The position numbers and the translations under genes are program-made. DNA of 64,000 nucleotides from Dromiciops gliroides (Eukaryota; Chordata; Mammalia; Microbiotheria; Microbiotheriidae). The notes below the pieces were generated by a model. The model did no database searches. It worked only from the letters and a program-made list of their open reading frames with translations, and had not been told where the DNA came from. The stretch is taken from positions 626,265,791 to 626,329,790 of the forward strand of contig NC_057863.1 in NCBI RefSeq assembly GCF_019393635.1. Direction: 5' to 3'. Shown here piece by piece: positions 46,901 through 52,900 of the stretch. How positions within the stretch are numbered: the first letter of the stretch is position 1; every line of letters starts with the position of its first letter.

Positions 46901-49900
46901 AAAAAAAATAGGGGACAAACAGGCTTTTGAAAGTGATATTCAACAGTGGTCCACAGCATTACCATTTCACAGTTGACCAAAAAGGTAGAGAATATAAAAT
47001 TCCATTGTGCCTAATGTTTGTTGATAGTGAAAAATTATTTGATTTGGTGGAGAAAAACACTTCCCTAAAGGTTCTTTTCCAATATCTCCCATCCACCCAC
47101 TCAAATCATCCAAGGTTTCTTGAAAGATAAAACAACAAAAATAATACTTTTCAACAACTCTTAAATCTTAAATCTCAGGGGACATGTAACAGGGAGATGT
47201 ATGTTGGTGTCATAGACCAGGAAGATACAGTCAAAGAGGAATCCCCTGTGGTTAGTGTCACCACCATGAAGGTATGGCACAGAGTCCAAATAGAATGGGG
47301 GCATGCTGGAGATGGGGAAATCTTCCCATCATTCCCATGTGAATGCCCTTGTGCTGGTTGCCCAGAAACTGGCATAAAAGAAGATACAATCCAGGAGCTG
47401 TATGATGGAAGGAAGGAGGGCCTGTGCCAACACGGAGAGCTGAGTGCCCTGCTTAGCCGAGTAGGTAGAGAAAAGCGTCTGCAATGTTGGGTGGAAACTC
47501 AGTAGTGATGTGATCAGCACTTGTTTTTATTCTTTTTTTTTTAGTGAGGCAATTGGGGTTAAGTGACTTGCCCAGGGTCACACAGCTAGTAAGTAAGTAA
47601 CTGTCTGAAGCCAGATTTGAACCCAGGTATACTCCTGACTCCAGGGCTGGTGCTCTATCCACTGTGCTACCTAGCTGCCCCTTGTTTTTATTCTTGAAGA
47701 GCACCATGATTACATCAGGGTGATGTCATGACTTGCAGTGAATTGGATAGCAGTTGAGGGAGGGCTGTGCAAGGTCAACCAAGCTCACTCTCCCCTCCAG
47801 AGCCATCTGGGTCCAATGGCAAGATATACATCAGGATAACTGGAGATGGCTCCAGATGTGTGAGACAGTCAGGGTTAAGTGACTTGCCCAGGGTCACACA
47901 GCTAGCAAGTGTCAAGAGTGAGACTGGATTTGAACTCACATCCTCCTGACTCCAGAGCCAGTGCCCGTGGTTAGGACTAACCCAGGATGACAGGCACAGG
48001 TGGGCTTCAGTCTGGCCTCTTACAGGAAATACCCACATGGAAGCCAATAGTTAACAGACTGTGTGGCCAGAGGCAGATTTTCATGTAAATCAGTGCTATG
48101 ACTTGGGAAACCACAGATCACAAAACTCTTTCTAGGGGTTAAGGCGATTGCTCAGGGTCACACAGCCAAGTATGTGGCAGAGGTAGGTCTTCCTGACTCT
48201 GAGTCTAGAGCAGGGAGATTAAAAATAAAAGTCTCAGGGGCGGCCAGGTGGCGCAGTGGATAGAGCACTGGCCCTGGATTCAGGAGGACCTGAGTTCAAA
48301 TCCAGCCTCAAACACTTAACACTTACTAGCTGTGTGACCCTAGGCAAGTCACTTAACCCCAATTGCCTCACTAAAAATAAAAATAAAAATAAAAGTCTCA
48401 GGGGCAGCTAGGTGGCGCAGTGGATAGAGCACCGGCTCTGGAGTCAGGAGTACCTGAGTTCAAATCCGGCCTCAGACACTTAACACTTACTAGCTGTGTG
48501 ACCCTGGGCAAGTCACTTAACCCCAATTGCCTCACTAAAAAATAAAAATAAAAAAATAAAGGTTTCAGGCACAAGAACATATTTTGCCTGAGAGCCTAGT
48601 GTATTCCGAAGTTTTGCCCAGCTTGTTCCTCCCTATTCCTCAGCTGGGGTACTGATTGGGGTGAGCTCCTTTGCAGAGGAGGAAGTGACTATAGATTCCC
48701 CCGACCAAGAGTGGCTGAGGTGGGTCAGCTTTGAGGAAGCCAGGAACCAAGCTTCCCTAAGGGCTGGATTTAGAACAGGAAGGGACCTTTGAGGTCAATC
48801 TAGTTCAAATTGAGGTCATCGAATTATAGAAAGAGGACAGTGGGCCTGAATCCAGGCTTAGCAGAGGTCCCTAAGGTTAGAGTGGGCTCTGGCTTCTTGT
48901 CGATGAGGACACAGAAGTGAAGTGACTTGTCTGAGGTCACTGAGGTAAGAAATAGAGTCAGCATTGGAACCCAGGCCTTCTGACTCCAGATACAGCTGCA
49001 CCAAGCTGCTTCCTCTTGGTAGCCAAGCTGGGAATCGATCAAGAAATGTTTATAGGGGCAGCTAGGTGGCGCAGTGGATAGAGCACCAGCCCTGGATTCA
49101 GGAGGACCTGAGTTCAAATCTGGCCTCAGACACTTGACACTTACTAGCTGTGTGATCCTGGGCAAGTCACTTAACCCCAATTGCCCCACAAAAACAAAAA
49201 CAACCCCCCCCCAAAGAAATATTTATAAAGTGCCTACTATGTGCTGGGCACTTTGCTAATTAATAAGATTTTGGGGGGAGTGGAGAAATACTGGGCCTCC
49301 CCGCCTCACCCAGGCTGGAAGCGTAGACACTCATGGGCTGGATCCCAATGCCATTAGGCTCCAGGGCTCTAACCTGCTCTAGGTTTCCCTCCTGCATCAG
49401 TTCAGTCCTCCTGAGGCAGCCTGGCAGCCTATCCCTCCTCCAGGGGTTCCCCATAGCGGTGTTAGACTTAGTTTGGACACCTGACTGGCCTATCCTTGGA
49501 GGAGCTCAGAACTCTGGGACTCAAGGGATCCAGCCCAGCCTCCCCCAGGAAGCAGAGGGACCACAGGCTCACAGCCTCATGCCATGCTTCACCCAAGCAT
49601 TTCAGTAATTTCCTATGTGCCAGGCCCCTGCCTGCAGGGGCTTATGTTCTCTCCTCCCCACCAGCCCACCTCCAACGGGTCCCAGGCTAACAGATGCATC
49701 TTATGGAATCCTCATTTGTACTCTGCTGAGTTATAGGAATATTCTTTTGGGGGCAATGGGAGTGGGGTTTTTTTGCAGGACAGTGAGGGCTAAGTGACTT
49801 GACCAAGGTCACACAGCTAGTGTCAAGTGTTTTGGGGGTCAGATTTGTTTTTTGTTTTTTTTTGTTTTTTGTTTTTTTTTTTGCAGGGCAATGGGGGTTA

Positions 49901-52900
49901 AGTGACTTGCCCAGAGTCACATAGCTAGTAAGTGTTAAGTGTCTGAAACCGGATTTGAACTCAGGTACTCCTGAATCCAGGGCTGTTGCTTTATCCACTG
50001 CACCACCTAGCTATCCCCCTAACAGATGCATCTTGAGGAGAGTCATTACTGTTTTCCTACATGAGCATAGGCAGGGGCTATCCCCCAGCTCCTTGTTCTG
50101 CAGGGGCTGGGCTTGGCAGATGGTATTCCACCTACCCTGGATTTCTGGGAGGACCCTGGGCTTCTGGGGAAGACCACCAGATGCCTTACATGGGCTTTCC
50201 CAAGCTCTGGAAGGAGAAGGTGTTATGGGAAGCCCAGGAGTCTGTTTCCCTTGATCCTCCTTAATTCAATTGGGCCAGCCTTCATCAAGCCGCAGGCACT
50301 GTGCTAGACACTAAAAATACAAATAGCCAATATGGAATCTCTCTGACCTCAGAGGGTTTCTGTTCTTGTGTGTATAAGGTTAGGGAAGCACCAAATTTAG
50401 GCTGACCCATTTTAAGAGGGAAAGAGACTGGATGTGTGGGGGCCGGAGGGTGGGGGGAGCCTTGTGATAAAGAACACACTTGTCTTTGTTGCCGATAGCA
50501 CGCCGCACTCTCCGAGTACCGGCCCCTCCTGGCGGAGACGTACGCTTGTCAGCACCGGACCTCAGTGGCGGATAAGAAGCTCATTCTCATCCCTCTCATC
50601 TTCATCTGCCTGCGTGTCTGGAGCACAGTGCGATTCATCCTGACTCTCTGCAACTCCCCGGCTGTGCAGACTCCTGTGCTGGTGGTCTTACATGTAAGTC
50701 GGGAGCCTTGCCTCCCATGCGCAGGATGAGCAAGCTCCTAGGGCGCCAGGATTCGCACCCACTGTCCTCTCTCTACCATTGGAAAAAGAGAGGTTACCAC
50801 AAGAGCCCATTTATATGCAGACCTTCCCCGGGGGCATCTATGGAAGGGGTACTCCCATTCATCCCCCCTCACCTTCCTCCCAAAAGAGCATGGACAGGTG
50901 AGCATCTTCTTTCTGTCCTCATTCTCTCTCTCTGTCTCTCTCTATGGGTCTCTTTCTCTCTCTGTCTCTTTCTCTCTGTCTGTCTCTCTGCCCTCCCTCT
51001 GTCTCTGTTTCTCTCTCTGTGTCTCTCTTTCTCTGTCTCTGTGTGTCTCTGTCTCTTTGCCCTCCCTCTGTCTCTGTATCTCTCTCTGTGTGTCTCTGTA
51101 TCTGTGTGTCTCTCTCTCTGTCTCTCTGCCCTCCCTCTGTCTCTCTCTCTGTCTCTCTGTGTCTCTGTCTCTGTGTGTGTCTCTCTCTGCCCTCCCTCTG
51201 TCTCTGTTTCTCTCTCTCTGTCTCTGTTTCTCTGTCTCTCTCTCTGTCTCTTTCTCTGTCTGTCTCTTTGCCCTCCCTCTGTCTCTCTCTCTGTCTCTGT
51301 GTGTGTGTCTCTCTCTGTCTCTCTCTCTGTCTGTGTCTCTCTGCCCTCCCTCTGTCTCTCTCTCTCTGTCTCTCTGTTTCTGTCTCTTTGCCCTCCCTCT
51401 GTCTCTGTATCTCTCTCTCTCTGTGTTTGTCTCTCTCTTTGTGTGTCTCTCTCTGTCTTTCTCTCTGTCTCTGTCTCTCTGCCCTCCCTCTGTCTCTGTT
51501 TTATATGTCTGTCTGTGCATATGTCTCTCTGTCTCTGCTTCTGTCTCTCTCTCTCTGACTCTGTCCTTGTGTCTCTGTCTCTCTCTTTCTGCTTCCCCCC
51601 ACCCCACACACTCATTTTGATCAAAGCTGAAGCATTAGGAATACGTGCCTATTCTTCATCAATCAACAGGCATCCTTAAGCGCCTGCTGTTCTATACCTA
51701 TGTCCATTCTATAAGCTATACCTGGGACTGGACGCTGGGGGTCACAAAGACAAGTGAAACAGATCCTTCTCTCAAACAGAACTATATTCTACTGGGAAAA
51801 GAAGATAAATGTGCCTAGTAATTGAAGGAAAAAGTAGCAAAATTTAGGAAATGATATCTATAAAAGTAGTAGGTGGAACACTGGGCTTGGAGTCAGAAAG
51901 ACCTGAGTTTGAATCTTGCCTCAGACACTAAGTATCTGTATGGCCCTGAACAAGTCACTGAATCTCTATTTCCCTTGGTTTCTCCATCTAAAATGGGATA
52001 ATAATAGCATCTACCTCTCAGGGTTATTTGAGAGGACCAAATGAGATCAAATGCAAAATGCTTCCCAAACTTTAAAGGGCAATAGAAATGTGAGCTATTA
52101 TTATCATTGTTATCTGGTATCATTAAATGATGTGTATACCCAAAATAAATACAGGATAATTTGGGGGCAGCACTAGCAGCTGGAGGGGGGGAGGGGAGAT
52201 CAGGAAAGGCTTCCTCTAGGAAGTAGTGCTTATGCTGACCTTTGAAGGAAACTAGGGATTCTAAGCAGCGTAGGTCAGGAGAGAGGGTATTTCAGGAATG
52301 AGGCACAACCTGGGCAAAGACTTGGAGATGGCACGGCACATCTGAAGAACAATAACAAGGAAACTTTGGCTGTCTGTGGGTTGCTCAAAGGAAAGTGATG
52401 TATAATAAGCCTAGAAAGGTAAGTACCAGGTATAGGCAGGCCTGATGACCTTGGGCTCTGTGCCCCAGTTTACTCATCTGTACAATAAAGATAATAACAG
52501 CACCTCCCTTACTGGGTTGCTGTGAGGATCAGATGAGAGAACTTATCTAAAGTGCTTTGCAGACCTTAAAGTTTCAGAAATGTTAGTGGTGGTGGTGGTG
52601 GTGATATATTGATGAGAGGAAGAAGAGTCTGTTTTAGGATTAGCTGAATCTCCAGATATTTCTAATTCAAAAGTCCCTGGGAGGGGCAGCTAGGTGGTCC
52701 TCAAGGCATTTAAGGATGAAAATGAAGGAAGAAGAAAAATGAGAAAATTTATAACAGTGACTGTCTACTACAGAGAGAGAACCACCACACATGGACTCTA
52801 CCTTCACTTCCAGACATCCTTGCTGTTAGAAATGACCCTGAGGATGGGGCAGCTAGGTGGCGCAGTGGCTAGAGCAACAGCCCTGGATTCAGGAGGACCT

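Larger units (their letters stand above)
46040..47170 (+). mobile_element. decayed RTE-clade LINE, reverse transcriptase region
   Basis: Conceptual reading gives EYKLLCEVL, then RQMMDDYEQ, and further on STV-HSITISQLTKKVE and YKIPLCLMFVDSEKLFDLVE, the last matching motif A (FVDYEKAFD-like) of RTE reverse transcriptases. The frame is broken by stops and shifts, and two tSINEs (46342-46480, 46760-46907) interrupt it. It is a dead fragment. Its 46195-46467 part is repeated at 52698-52981. Confidence 0.75.
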
